This document shows, piece by piece, positions 1 through 9,510 of a stretch of 64,000 bases of DNA. Under the pieces are notes generated by a model, which was given only the letters and a program-made list of their open reading frames with translations, made no database searches and was not told where the DNA came from. Source of the DNA: Prochlorococcus sp. AG-449-J16 (lineage in GTDB: Bacteria; Cyanobacteriota; Cyanobacteriia; PCC-6307; Cyanobiaceae). Location of the stretch: assembly GCA_003209565.1 (NCBI GenBank), contig QCQK01000001.1, forward strand, positions 50,468-114,467, given 5' to 3'. The position numbers were made by a program, and so were the translations under genes. Each line of letters starts with the position of its first letter. Within the stretch, counting starts at the first letter, position 1.

Positions 1-302
1 TTATTTGGACTTTTGGAGCAGCAATTACTCAATTAGTATGCCCTGTAGGATTGGCTTTGGGGATTTTTGCGAGGCTTTCTTCTCTTGGTCTATTCTCCAC
101 CATGGCATTTGCAGTTTATTTTCATCTACTTGATACTGGACTAGAAGGTTTTCCTCTGGCAGTTGTTGAAGGGCATAATTATGCTTTCGAATTGTCTTTT
201 ATATATGGGGCTATTTCTCTCTACTTTCTTTGTGCAGGTCCTGGGAGGCTATCTTTATTCAGAAAAACTAATAAGATTACATATTATCCAAAATCAACTT
301 AA
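1..302 (+). CDS. DoxX-like small membrane protein, C-terminal part (5' end outside window)
   Basis: Open frame continues to the left edge (IWTFGAAITQLVCPVGLALGIFARLSSLG...); hydrophobic segments and a DoxX-like pattern. Confidence 0.55.
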   Translation, partial: IWTFGAAITQLVCPVGLALGIFARLSSLGLFSTMAFAVYFHLLDTGLEGFPLAVVEGHNYAFELSFIYGAISLYFLCAGPGRLSLFRKTNKITYYPKST

Positions 303-303
303 T

Positions 304-1857
304 TCAATGTAAAAAATGCCTTTTTTGAGTAAATACCATTGAGATTCCTTTCGAATTACACATATCAATACTTTCTTGGTCTCTTAGACTTCCTCCAGGT
401 TGAATAATAGCTTTTATTCCATATTCATTTGCTAGTTCTACAGTATCTGCAAATGGGAAAAACCCATCACTGGCCAAAACAGCATCAGAACATAAACTTC
501 CAGCTGCTTTTAATGCAATTTTTGCTGCTCCAACCCTATTCATTTGTCCAGCTCCAATACCAATAGTTTTTTGGTCTTTTGCAATAATGATGGCATTAGA
601 TTTAACGTGTTTACAAATTTTCCAAGCAAAATTTAGATCTAAATTAATTTGATTACTTGGATTTTTATTAGTTACTGAAATCCAATTTTCAGTTTTTTCT
701 TGACTTTCATCAGTATCTTGAACTAGTAATCCGCCCATTATTGATTTAGTAGAAACTTGATTCTTTTTTGGAAGTTGATCTTTTGAAAACTTTAAAATTC
801 TTAAATTCTTTTTAAATTTTAAAATTTCTAAAGCTTCCTCATCGAAAGATGGAGCGACGACACACTCTAAGAAAATATCTTTGAGGTGAATTGCGGTCTC
901 ACTATCAACATTCGAATTAAAAGCAACTATTCCTCCGAATGCACTGACCGAGTCGCATTCTAAGGCATTCAAAAATGCTTTAGAAGCTGAATTACTTACA
1001 GAGGCACCACAAGGATTATTGTGTTTTAAAATAACAGAAGCAAACGAGTCGGTTGTAAGTTCATCTTTTCCTGTGTAGCCAAATTCTAAAACTGTTGAAA
1101 GTGCTGACTCAAGATCCAATAGATTGTTATAACTTAAATCTTTACCTTGTAATTGTTCTGCTGAGTTCCATCCAATGTTACTTAAACCATACCAGAAAGC
1201 TTTTTGATGAGGATTCTCCCCATATCTCAAGGTTTTGATTAGTGAGTAAGATTCAATATATTTGGAAGATTGTAAACCTCCTTCTTCTCTTATCCAATTA
1301 GATATAGCAGCGTCATAGTCTGCTGTATGTTGAAAAGCTTCAAGGGCTAATTTTGCTTTATATGAGTCTTTCAATTCACCTTTTTTACTTTCTTCAAGAA
1401 AATTTTGATACTGACTAGGATCAACTAAAATGGAAACGTCTTTATGATTTTTAGCTGCAGAGCGAATCATTGATGGCCCTCCGATATCTATATTTTCAAT
1501 AGCATCTTCCCATTTAGCTCCATTATCTACAGTTTTTTTAAAGGGATATAAATTGACAACTACTAAGTCAATTAACTCAATATTGTTAGCTTCTATATCT
1601 TTTTTATGTTCCTCGTCGGTTCTTTTTGCTAATATTCCCCCGTGTATTTTTGGATGTAAAGTTTTAACTCTTCCTCCAAGAATTTCTGGAGAATTAGTAA
1701 AATCTGCAACTTTAATAACTGGAATTTTTGCCTCTATAAGATGTTTGGCAGTTCCTCCACTTGATAGAATTTTATAATTAAATTGCTCTACCAATTCCTT
1801 GCAAAATGGGATTATATTTTTTTTATCAGAGACACTTACTAAAGCTAATCGTGACAT
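304..1857 (-). CDS. purH: Bifunctional phosphoribosylaminoimidazolecarboxamide formyltransferase / IMP cyclohydrolase
   Basis: Full-length 517 aa; MSRLALVSVSDKK...GGRVKTLHPKIHGGIL...LRYGENPHQKA...KHNNPCGAS motifs. Confidence 0.97.
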   Translation of the reverse strand: MSRLALVSVSDKKNIIPFCKELVEQFNYKILSSGGTAKHLIEAKIPVIKVADFTNSPEILGGRVKTLHPKIHGGILAKRTDEEHKKDIEANNIELIDLVVVNLYPFKKTVDNGAKWEDAIENIDIGGPSMIRSAAKNHKDVSILVDPSQYQNFLEESKKGELKDSYKAKLALEAFQHTADYDAAISNWIREEGGLQSSKYIESYSLIKTLRYGENPHQKAFWYGLSNIGWNSAEQLQGKDLSYNNLLDLESALSTVLEFGYTGKDELTTDSFASVILKHNNPCGASVSNSASKAFLNALECDSVSAFGGIVAFNSNVDSETAIHLKDIFLECVVAPSFDEEALEILKFKKNLRILKFSKDQLPKKNQVSTKSIMGGLLVQDTDESQEKTENWISVTNKNPSNQINLDLNFAWKICKHVKSNAIIIAKDQKTIGIGAGQMNRVGAAKIALKAAGSLCSDAVLASDGFFPFADTVELANEYGIKAIIQPGGSLRDQESIDMCNSKGISMVFTQKRHFLH

Positions 1858-1890
1858 TATGGGAAAGTTTACTTACTTAAGAATATAAAC

Positions 1891-2508
1891 ATGAAATATG
1901 CCATCAATCATGAATTTGTCTCGATTAGCTCTCAAACTGCAACTCATAGAATTATTTTGATGCATGGTTGGGGAGCTGATTCAGATGATCTTTTAACATT
2001 TGGTAAGGAGATGACTGAAAAAATTAATCTTGATTTTGAGGTAATTTCTTTGAGTGCTCCTGGATTCCATCCAAGTGGTCAGGGAAGACAGTGGTATGGA
2101 TTATACCCACATGATTGGAATGGAGCTGAGGTTGAAGTAAATAAACTTTTAGTTACATTAAAAATATTTGATACTGATCAGATTCCACTAAGAAAAACAA
2201 TTTTGTTGGGCTTTTCTCAGGGGGCGGCAATGGCAATTGATGCAGGATTTAAATTAAATTTTGGATTAATTGTTGCTTGTAGTGGTTATCCTCACCCCAA
2301 CTGGGCCCCGGGGGAAAAATGCTCGCCATTTATAATTAGTCATGGTTTATTTGATGACGTCGTTCCTATAGAAGCTTCTAGGACTATTTATGAAAAGGTA
2401 AAGAGTAAAACTTCTAAATTTTGCGAATTAATAGAATTTGATGGATACCATCAAATTGATCCAAATTTAATAGGCTTTATAAGTAAAAATATCAGTAATA
2501 TTTTTTAA
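1891..2508 (+). CDS. Alpha/beta hydrolase, phospholipase/carboxylesterase-like
   Basis: LMHGWGADSDD...LLGFSQGAAMAID (GxSxG)...SHGLFDDVVP. Confidence 0.85.
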   Translation: MKYAINHEFVSISSQTATHRIILMHGWGADSDDLLTFGKEMTEKINLDFEVISLSAPGFHPSGQGRQWYGLYPHDWNGAEVEVNKLLVTLKIFDTDQIPLRKTILLGFSQGAAMAIDAGFKLNFGLIVACSGYPHPNWAPGEKCSPFIISHGLFDDVVPIEASRTIYEKVKSKTSKFCELIEFDGYHQIDPNLIGFISKNISNIF

Positions 2509-2873
2509 ACAAAAGCATATTCGTATTCTTCAATTTCTTCCCAATCATCTGCAGTAAGTTCTAAACCTTCAAATATTTTTTCTTCACCAATTCCCTCTAC
2601 AACGGTTTTTAATGATGGAAATAAAAAATGATTTTCTTCAGCATATTGGGCACTAAATAACCCTTTTTCACCCCAAAAAAACCTATCTGTGGTATGCTCA
2701 TTTCTTCTGACATTGAAAACTGAAGGTGCAGAGAGGCCATTTTCAGCTATGAATCTTCTTGCAGCTGTAACTGGTTTATGTTTACCAGTTTCGATATGAT
2801 AAATAGGTACATGTGCCATTACTCTTTGGCCAGCCAATCTTCTTCTGCTGATTCTTTTTCTTTTTTTTGACAT
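2505..2873 (-). CDS. DUF3155 family cyanobacterial protein
   Basis: MSKKRKRISRRRLAGQRVMAHVPIYHIETGKHKPVTAARRFI, typical of the cyanobacterial family. Confidence 0.8.
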   Translation of the reverse strand: MSKKRKRISRRRLAGQRVMAHVPIYHIETGKHKPVTAARRFIAENGLSAPSVFNVRRNEHTTDRFFWGEKGLFSAQYAEENHFLFPSLKTVVEGIGEEKIFEGLELTADDWEEIEEYEYAFV

Positions 2874-3018
2874 TGATTGGTACTCCTGAAATTATTAATT
2901 AGATTAGTTTTATCAATTTTTACTAATCTTATATATGTGATTTTAAATTCACTTCAAATTACATAGAGGACCCATCAACCCCTGATGTATCTTAGAATAT
3001 GATTAAATATTCATATTT

Positions 3019-3042
3019 GAGGCTGGCTAAAGCCAGACCTCT
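3019..3042 (+). other. Strong inverted repeat / possible RNA hairpin in intergenic region
   Basis: GAGG CTGGCT AA AGCCAG A CCTC: 6-bp perfect stem extended by 4 bp across a one-base bulge. Confidence 0.5.
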
Positions 3043-3111
3043 ATATATCTTAATACTTTTTTCATATTTTACAAGACTTTTTTCAATTTTTTTTTTAAAA
3101 TTTCTCAAATT

Positions 3112-4248
3112 ATGAATCTTTCAAAAAAATTTGAAGAACTAGTTATAAAACAGTTAGAGAGTTTTGGATGCTCAATGGGCGTGACTAATCTAGTTATGTA
3201 TCTTGCTTCAGCTAAGCAAGGAACTAAAGCATCTTTTGAAATGATTGGTCAATGGCCGCAAGTTGATAGGCTTCTTACCTCAATTGAAGATGATCCTTCA
3301 CTAAAGGTTTCATCGCCTAATAGAAGATGGTACCCGCTTCAAGAAAACGATATTCTTCTTGGTGTCCTTAGGGTAGAAACTGATTTGAAGGAGGGGAGCT
3401 GGCCAGTATCTCTTGATTCTAGATTAAAAGCTCTTTCAGTATCTTTAGCAAAATGCGTCTCTATCGAATTAGAACGTCAAAATAAAAATGAAGAAATAAA
3501 TTATTTAAAAAATCAGGTGAATGTCATTGTCCATCAATTAAGAAATCCATTGGCTGCTATTAGGACATATGCAAAATTACTAATAAAAAGACTTGGAGCA
3601 GATGACGATTCTATTGAAATAGTCGAACGCATGATAAAAGAGCAAAAACAAATTAATCAATATATGGATTCTTTTGCGCAATTAAATTCACCTATTCACC
3701 TGCCGCTAGCAATTGGAGAGGAAAGATTATTGTTACCACCAAATTTAGATAATAAAAAGGTAATAACTGTTCAGAGTTTATTGAGGCCAATATTAGAGAG
3801 GGGTAAAGCTAATGCGGACTTAGAGAATAGAGATTGGACTGAACCTTCTCTTTGGCCAGAATGGACCATATCACCTTTAAAGGCAAAATATGCTGTAATT
3901 GCAGAAATTGTGGCCAATTTATTAGAAAATGCGTTTAAATATACTCAAAAAGATGCTGAAATTGGACTCGCAATTACGAGTAATGGACTTTGTATATTTG
4001 ATGATGGTAAAAAAATAACGGAAAATGAAAACGAGAAAATTTTTGAAAAAGGTTTTAGAGGATCTGCCGCTAAGAAGAGTGACGGTACTGGTGTGGGGCT
4101 TTTTTTAGCGAGGAAATTAGCAAAACAAATTGGAGGAGATTTGAAATTGCTGGAAAGTAAATCGATTGATAATAATGAGAAATTAAAAAATCTTAAGAAG
4201 AAAAATATTTTCTATTTAGAACTACCTATAAAAGAATTGCATACATAA
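3112..4248 (+). CDS. Sensor histidine kinase with N-terminal GAF-like region (Hik2/CSK-like candidate)
   Basis: H-box VNVIVHQLRNPLAAIRTYAKLL, N-box EIVANLLENAFKYT, G-box DGTGVGLFLARKLAKQIGG. Confidence 0.85.
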   Translation: MNLSKKFEELVIKQLESFGCSMGVTNLVMYLASAKQGTKASFEMIGQWPQVDRLLTSIEDDPSLKVSSPNRRWYPLQENDILLGVLRVETDLKEGSWPVSLDSRLKALSVSLAKCVSIELERQNKNEEINYLKNQVNVIVHQLRNPLAAIRTYAKLLIKRLGADDDSIEIVERMIKEQKQINQYMDSFAQLNSPIHLPLAIGEERLLLPPNLDNKKVITVQSLLRPILERGKANADLENRDWTEPSLWPEWTISPLKAKYAVIAEIVANLLENAFKYTQKDAEIGLAITSNGLCIFDDGKKITENENEKIFEKGFRGSAAKKSDGTGVGLFLARKLAKQIGGDLKLLESKSIDNNEKLKNLKKKNIFYLELPIKELHT

Positions 4249-5005
4249 ACATCATTACAGTTTCAACCAATACAACACTTGCACCGCAGGCATCTCCATT
4301 GAAGCCTCCAATTTTATTACCCAGTATGTTCGGGATAGAATAGCTTAGAAAAATACCAATCAAAATAAGAATTAAAAATTTAATTAATATTGCTTTGGAT
4401 GTAATTGAAACTAATTGATATGCAATGAAAATTAAAAGAAAAATAATTGAGATCAAAGATTCTTTTTTAAATCCATTCCAAAACTTTTTGTGACTAATAG
4501 ATTTTTTCTTATAACTCATATATTTAAACTTTTCTATAAAAAATAAATTGGAAAATCTTCCCCAAAATAAGCATATAGGTAAAACAAAAATTATTTGGTT
4601 CTGAATTTTCAGTATGCAAGCAATTTGAATTAAAGTTATAAAAACTAAAGCTTGAACGCCAAAAGACCCAACTTTACTGTCTTTCATGGCTTTTAAAAGT
4701 TTCTTTTTACCCGCAAAAATACCATCGAAAGTATCCATTAAACCATCATGGTGTAAACCACCAGTAATTAAATATCCTGAAGCCAAACAAATTAATGTGG
4801 ATGAATAAATTGACCAAGAGTTTGTTCTTAAAAAAAGAAAAATATAACTTTGTATTATTCCAATAAAAAATCCTAACGGCGGTGCAAATTGTGCAATATT
4901 TTTAAATTCAGGACTAATTAAAGGTATTTTTGGAAAAGTCGTATAGAAAATCCAAGATCCTGCTAAATTTTTTATTAAATATTTTTTGATGAGATAAAAA
5001 TAGAT
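4226..5005 (-). CDS. cobS: Adenosylcobinamide-GDP ribazoletransferase (cobalamin synthase); 5' end problematic
   Basis: ASGYLITGGLHHDGLMDTFDGIFAG...GGFNGDACGASVVLVE; frame extends 72 codons upstream of the ORF-track start (LIKKYLIKNLAGSWIFYTTFPKIPLISPEF...). Confidence 0.85.
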   Translation of the reverse strand: MYFYLIKKYLIKNLAGSWIFYTTFPKIPLISPEFKNIAQFAPPLGFFIGIIQSYIFLFLRTNSWSIYSSTLICLASGYLITGGLHHDGLMDTFDGIFAGKKKLLKAMKDSKVGSFGVQALVFITLIQIACILKIQNQIIFVLPICLFWGRFSNLFFIEKFKYMSYKKKSISHKKFWNGFKKESLISIIFLLIFIAYQLVSITSKAILIKFLILILIGIFLSYSIPNILGNKIGGFNGDACGASVVLVETVMMFMYAILL

Positions 5006-5064
5006 TCAATATTAAATAATAGGGTAGATTAATGAAAAAACATCAAAAAATTTTATAAATTATC

Positions 5065-6183
5065 GTGTTTGAATTTGAAATCACATCAAATTGTAGTACT
5101 ACAAGGGCAAGAACTGGTATTTTTCATACACCAAATGGTGAGGTAAACACCCCAAAATTTATGCCTGTGGGTACTTTGGCAACGGTTAAAGGAATCTCAT
5201 CTAAGCAGTTAAACTCTACAGGGTCAGAAATGATTCTCTCGAATACCTTTCATCTTCATTTACAACCTGGAGAAAAACTAGTTAAAGAATCTGGAGGAAT
5301 ACATAATTTCATGAATTGGCCTAAGCCTATTCTTACTGATTCAGGGGGATATCAAGTTTTTAGTTTGGCCAAATTAAATAATATTTCTGAAAAAGGTGTG
5401 GAATTTAAAAATCCAAGAGATGGTAGTCATGTATTTTTATCACCTGAAAAAGTAATACAGATTCAGATGGATCTTGGATCGGATGTTGCGATGGCTTTTG
5501 ATCATTGTCCTCCGCATACAGCTAATGAAAATGATATTGAGGACTCTTTACGAAGAACTCATTCATGGTTGCAAAAATGTGTTGAGACTCATCAGAAATC
5601 TAATCAAGCATTATTCGGCATAGTTCAAGGTGGTAAGTATCCTAAATTAAGAGAATATAGCGCAAAATATACAAGTTCTTTTGATCTGCCTGGAATAGCA
5701 GTGGGAGGTGTGAGTGTTGGCGAGGCAGTCGAAGAAATACATAGTGTTATAAATTATGTCCCCAAATTCTTACCAATAAATAAACCAAGATATTTAATGG
5801 GAATTGGATCTTTAAGAGAAATTTCTTTAGCTGTTGCTAATGGATTCGATATATTTGACTGTGTTTTGCCTACAAGACTAGGAAGACATGGTACTGCATT
5901 CTTTAATGATGAAAGATTGAATTTGCGAAATGCTCGATTTAAAAATGACTTTTCTCCGATTGACAAAACTTGTAAATGCGAAACCTGTAAATCCTATTCT
6001 CGAGCATATTTGCATCATCTAATTAGAAATGACGAAATATTAGGCCTAACTCTCATAAGTTTGCATAATATTGCTCACTTAATAAGATTTACCAATGCAA
6101 TTTCTACTGCAATTAGAGATAATTGTTTTACAAATGATTTCGCTCCTTGGAAAACATCCTCTATTGCTCATCATACGTGGTAA
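5065..6183 (+). CDS. tgt: Queuine tRNA-ribosyltransferase (GTG start)
   Basis: [10 protein letters not shown]...[13 protein letters not shown]...[15 protein letters not shown]...[12 protein letters not shown]...[16 protein letters not shown]-type motifs; [17 protein letters not shown] zinc site. Confidence 0.96.
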   Translation: MFEFEITSNCSTTRARTGIFHTPNGEVNTPKFMPVGTLATVKGISSKQLNSTGSEMILSNTFHLHLQPGEKLVKESGGIHNFMNWPKPILTDSGGYQVFSLAKLNNISEKGVEFKNPRDGSHVFLSPEKVIQIQMDLGSDVAMAFDHCPPHTANENDIEDSLRRTHSWLQKCVETHQKSNQALFGIVQGGKYPKLREYSAKYTSSFDLPGIAVGGVSVGEAVEEIHSVINYVPKFLPINKPRYLMGIGSLREISLAVANGFDIFDCVLPTRLGRHGTAFFNDERLNLRNARFKNDFSPIDKTCKCETCKSYSRAYLHHLIRNDEILGLTLISLHNIAHLIRFTNAISTAIRDNCFTNDFAPWKTSSIAHHTW

Positions 6184-6216
6184 CGTCTTATCATAATTAA
6201 TTAAATTATCAAAAAG

Positions 6217-6357
6217 GTGCTCATTCTATTTAATACATTCGCTGAATTGCCCGAGGCTTATAAGGCCTTCGCTCCAACTGTTGATGTTCTTCCACTGATT
6301 CCTTTATTTTTCTTTTTATTAGTGTTTGTTTGGCAAGCTGCAGTTGGATTTAAATAA
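6217..6357 (+). CDS. psbK: Photosystem II reaction centre protein K (GTG start); absent from ORF track
   Basis: Translation [46 protein letters not shown]. Confidence 0.93.
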
Positions 6358-6383
6358 AATTCTTTTAGTTTAGATTGTTACTG

Positions 6384-7388
6384 CTAGACTGGATTTTCAA
6401 GTAAAATCGCATCTCCAGAATTTTCTACAGCACTCTCTATAAAATCAGCAATTACTAATGCTCTTGAGGCTTGCTCACCATCTACCTCAGGTATTTCTTT
6501 GCCTTGTACGCACTTAAGGAAATGCTCCAGTTCTGCATAAAGAGGTTCAATGGAGGTTGTGCTAACTTCTTCGACATATCCATCATTTCTATAAACTAAT
6601 TCTCCATGCTCTGCTGTGTATGATTCATGAGACTTTCGATGGATTTGTAAAGAGTGATTTAAGAAATCAGTCTCTACTAGGCCATTTTGGCAGTGTGCAC
6701 TTAAACTTCTAATTTTTTTGTGACTCATTTTGCTTGCAGTTAGGCTTGCAATAACATTATTTTTAAAAACTAAAGTAGCATTGACATAATCTATTAAACC
6801 TTCGCTATTTCTTCCTCCAACTGCTGCTAATTTTTGTATTTTTGAGTTTACAAGCTCCAAAATAAGATCAATGTCATGAATCATTAAATCCATTACTACT
6901 GATACATCATTTGCTCTGTCTGCATGAGGACTGTGCCGCCTTGCTTCTAAAACAACAATTTCTTCATTATTTACAATTTTATTTAATTCTCTAAAAGCAG
7001 GATTAAATCTTTCAATATGCCCCACTTGTAATAGACAGTTACCTACATTAGCAGCCTCTATTAGAGATTTTGCTTCCGACTCGTTAGCTGCAATTGGTTT
7101 TTCAATGAGAACGTTAGCACCTCCCTTGAGACAATCTAGTCCTACTTTTTGATGAAGTAGTGTAGGGACGGCGATACAGATGGCATCAACTTTCGGAATT
7201 AAGTCTTTATAATCCCTAAACCATTCGCATTGAAATTGATCAATAGCTAATTTACCTCTTTCTTCATTTGGATCTGCAACTCCAACGAGATTTGCATCTT
7301 TAAGTAAACTGAGTACTCGAGCATGATGCCAGCCCATATTTCCTATACCTATGACTCCAACCTTTACTGGTGATGAGGTTGGTTGCAT
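6384..7388 (-). CDS. Gfo/Idh/MocA family oxidoreductase
   Basis: VGVIGIGNMGWHHARVL...VLIEKPIAANESEAKSLIEAA...VGHIERFNPAF. Confidence 0.9.
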   Translation of the reverse strand: MQPTSSPVKVGVIGIGNMGWHHARVLSLLKDANLVGVADPNEERGKLAIDQFQCEWFRDYKDLIPKVDAICIAVPTLLHQKVGLDCLKGGANVLIEKPIAANESEAKSLIEAANVGNCLLQVGHIERFNPAFRELNKIVNNEEIVVLEARRHSPHADRANDVSVVMDLMIHDIDLILELVNSKIQKLAAVGGRNSEGLIDYVNATLVFKNNVIASLTASKMSHKKIRSLSAHCQNGLVETDFLNHSLQIHRKSHESYTAEHGELVYRNDGYVEEVSTTSIEPLYAELEHFLKCVQGKEIPEVDGEQASRALVIADFIESAVENSGDAILLENPV

Positions 7389-7438
7389 AACTTTAAATCC
7401 ATATCTTAAATATTATTATCCTCTATGGGAAGCCACAT

Positions 7439-8707
7439 TTAGCTTTTGGAAAGAATTATTTTTACACGATCAATTTTAGGACCTGACATAGAGATAACTT
7501 CAAATTTAATTTTATTAAAATCTAAAACATCCCCAATTTTTGGAACCATTTGAAATTTTTCTAGCAGAAAGCCAGCAAGTGTATGGTAGTCTGCGCCTTC
7601 TGGAATAGAACATCCTAACTTTTTATTGATATCTATAATTTCTGATTTTCCTGCTATTGACCATTTTTTAGAGAAATTATCTAACATTTTCATATCTGAA
7701 TAAATTCTATTATTGAGCATTTCTTCTCCAACTATTTCGCCATTTAGATCAGCTGCAGTAATGAGACCCTCTGTCCCACCATGTTCATCAACTACTAGTA
7801 AAAAAGGATTGTAATCTCTAACAATTGGTAATATTTCTGCTAATGAACATGTTTCTATTATTTTTGTGACTGGTAAAAGGAAGGGCTCCAGTAATGTATT
7901 GGCTTGCATTTCGCTCTTTGATATTGGCTTGGCTAAGTAACGCAAATCTAATACGCCTAATACATCATCTAATGACTCGCCAATTACAAAAAAGCGTGCA
8001 TGTCTTGTTTTATCTACTTGTTTCATGAGTTCTGAAAAAGTTATGTTTTTTGGCAAAGTTACCATTTCAGATCTTGGGATCATTACTTCTTTAACCTTTG
8101 TATCTTTTAAAGCAAAAACTCCTTCAAGAATATTCTTCTCATCGGGCTTTAAACCTGTAACATTATCTGTTTCTATGAGAGTTTCTAATTCACCTGCGGA
8201 TAAACCCGAATTTAAAGAATCCCATTTTTTGTTCAGATTGAATAAACCTAAACAGGCGCTGGCAAAGAATTCGATTATCGTAACTATTGGTTGCATACCT
8301 TTTCTTACTGCATCGAATATGGTGGTTAACCTTAAAGCAGCAGATTCTGGATTGTTAATTACTAGGGCCTTAGGAATTAGTCCAGATACAAGAGTGACTA
8401 TTAAAACTACAAATAAAAATAACAGAAGATCATAAAATCTATTTGGCAAAATATTTTTTTTCCAATAATCATTTGCCACGCTATTGCTGAGCCATCCAAT
8501 TGCAATTAATGAAATTGTTACTCCAAATTGAGAAGCAATTAGTGAAGATCTAAAACGTTTTTGAATTTTTAAAATTGAAAATGCTCCTTTCTTTTTTTCT
8601 TCTATTAACCTTAAAACTTTACTTGGCCTTATTAATAAAAAAGAGAGTTCACTCGCGGCGAAAAAAGCTGGTAGAAATAAAAGAAATAAAAGTAGAGTTA
8701 TTTTCAT
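7439..8707 (-). CDS. Hemolysin-like CNNM/CBS-domain membrane protein (HlyC/CorC-type)
   Basis: N-terminal DUF21-like TM region, EVMIPRSEMVTLPKN, CBS domains, C-terminal CorC_HlyC domain. Confidence 0.88.
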   Translation of the reverse strand: MKITLLLFLLFLPAFFAASELSFLLIRPSKVLRLIEEKKKGAFSILKIQKRFRSSLIASQFGVTISLIAIGWLSNSVANDYWKKNILPNRFYDLLLFLFVVLIVTLVSGLIPKALVINNPESAALRLTTIFDAVRKGMQPIVTIIEFFASACLGLFNLNKKWDSLNSGLSAGELETLIETDNVTGLKPDEKNILEGVFALKDTKVKEVMIPRSEMVTLPKNITFSELMKQVDKTRHARFFVIGESLDDVLGVLDLRYLAKPISKSEMQANTLLEPFLLPVTKIIETCSLAEILPIVRDYNPFLLVVDEHGGTEGLITAADLNGEIVGEEMLNNRIYSDMKMLDNFSKKWSIAGKSEIIDINKKLGCSIPEGADYHTLAGFLLEKFQMVPKIGDVLDFNKIKFEVISMSGPKIDRVKIILSKS

Positions 8708-8725
8708 TCAATGACAAATGAATAA

Positions 8726-8798
8726 TGGGGGTGGCGAGGATCGAACTCGCCTTAGCCAAATTATGAGTTTGGTGCATTCACCAGATTGCTACACCCCC
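8726..8798 (-). tRNA. tRNA with CAT anticodon (elongator Met or Ile2; not resolved)
   Basis: Reverse complement GGGGGTGTAGCAATCTGGTGAATGCACCAAACTCATAATTTGGCTAAGGCGAGTTCGATCCTCGCCACCCCCA folds as a cloverleaf. Confidence 0.9.
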
Positions 8799-8939
8799 AA
8801 GGGAATTTATGTAATTTTAATTACATTGAATTTCAATATACAATATAAAAATAATATTTCAAAAAACACCTCATTAGTAAGTTTTTGTGAGATTTCTTTT
8901 TTTTCTTCTAATCTTTAAATATAAATTTAACTTTTACTA

Positions 8940-9500
8940 ATGGCCAAATTTTCGGATAAGTATGATTTAAATAAAGCAAAATTGTTAAAACAGTTAATTG
9001 AAAAATCTTACAAGAAAGGAAACTTCACTTTATCTTCAGGGAAAAAAAGTAGTCATTACTTGAACTGCAAACCAGTGTCATTAAATGGCAAAGGCTTAAA
9101 CTTAATAAGCGATTTATTTTTAGAGTTAAAGGACTCAAGATCAAATGCTGTAGCAGGATTGACATTAGGTGCTGATCCTATTGTAAGTGGATTAATCGTC
9201 AAAGCAGCTTTACATGGCTTAGACCTTGATGGTTTAATAATTCGCAAAGAAATCAAAAAATACGGAACCAAAGCTGGAATAGAGGGCCCTACATTAGAGG
9301 AAGGAACTTTGGTAACTGTTTTGGAGGATGTCGTTACAACTGCTGGTTCAGTGATAAAAGCAATAAAAAAGTTACGCGAAAATAATTATGTTGTTGAAGA
9401 AGTTTTGTCTATAGTTGATAGGCAAGAAGGAGGATTAGAAGCCCTTGAAGATGAAAATGTTAAATTAAAGAGTCTTTTTACAATAAAAGACTTTTTATAA
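8940..9500 (+). CDS. pyrE: Orotate phosphoribosyltransferase
   Basis: [16 protein letters not shown]...[27 protein letters not shown] motif. Confidence 0.95.
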   Translation: MAKFSDKYDLNKAKLLKQLIEKSYKKGNFTLSSGKKSSHYLNCKPVSLNGKGLNLISDLFLELKDSRSNAVAGLTLGADPIVSGLIVKAALHGLDLDGLIIRKEIKKYGTKAGIEGPTLEEGTLVTVLEDVVTTAGSVIKAIKKLRENNYVVEEVLSIVDRQEGGLEALEDENVKLKSLFTIKDFL

Positions 9501-9510
9501 TTTTTTCAAA

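Noticed and set aside
1553-1777. Plus-strand ORF within purH, and similar antisense ORFs (5754..5966, 8025..8435, 9056..9271, 14159..14368, 19530..19751, 41041..41442, 50068..50421)
   Set aside because: Fully antisense to confident conserved genes with no recognisable domains
8718-8918. 66-aa plus-strand ORF MNNGGGEDRTRLSQIM...
   Set aside because: Translates the reverse complement of a tRNA gene plus AT-rich spacer
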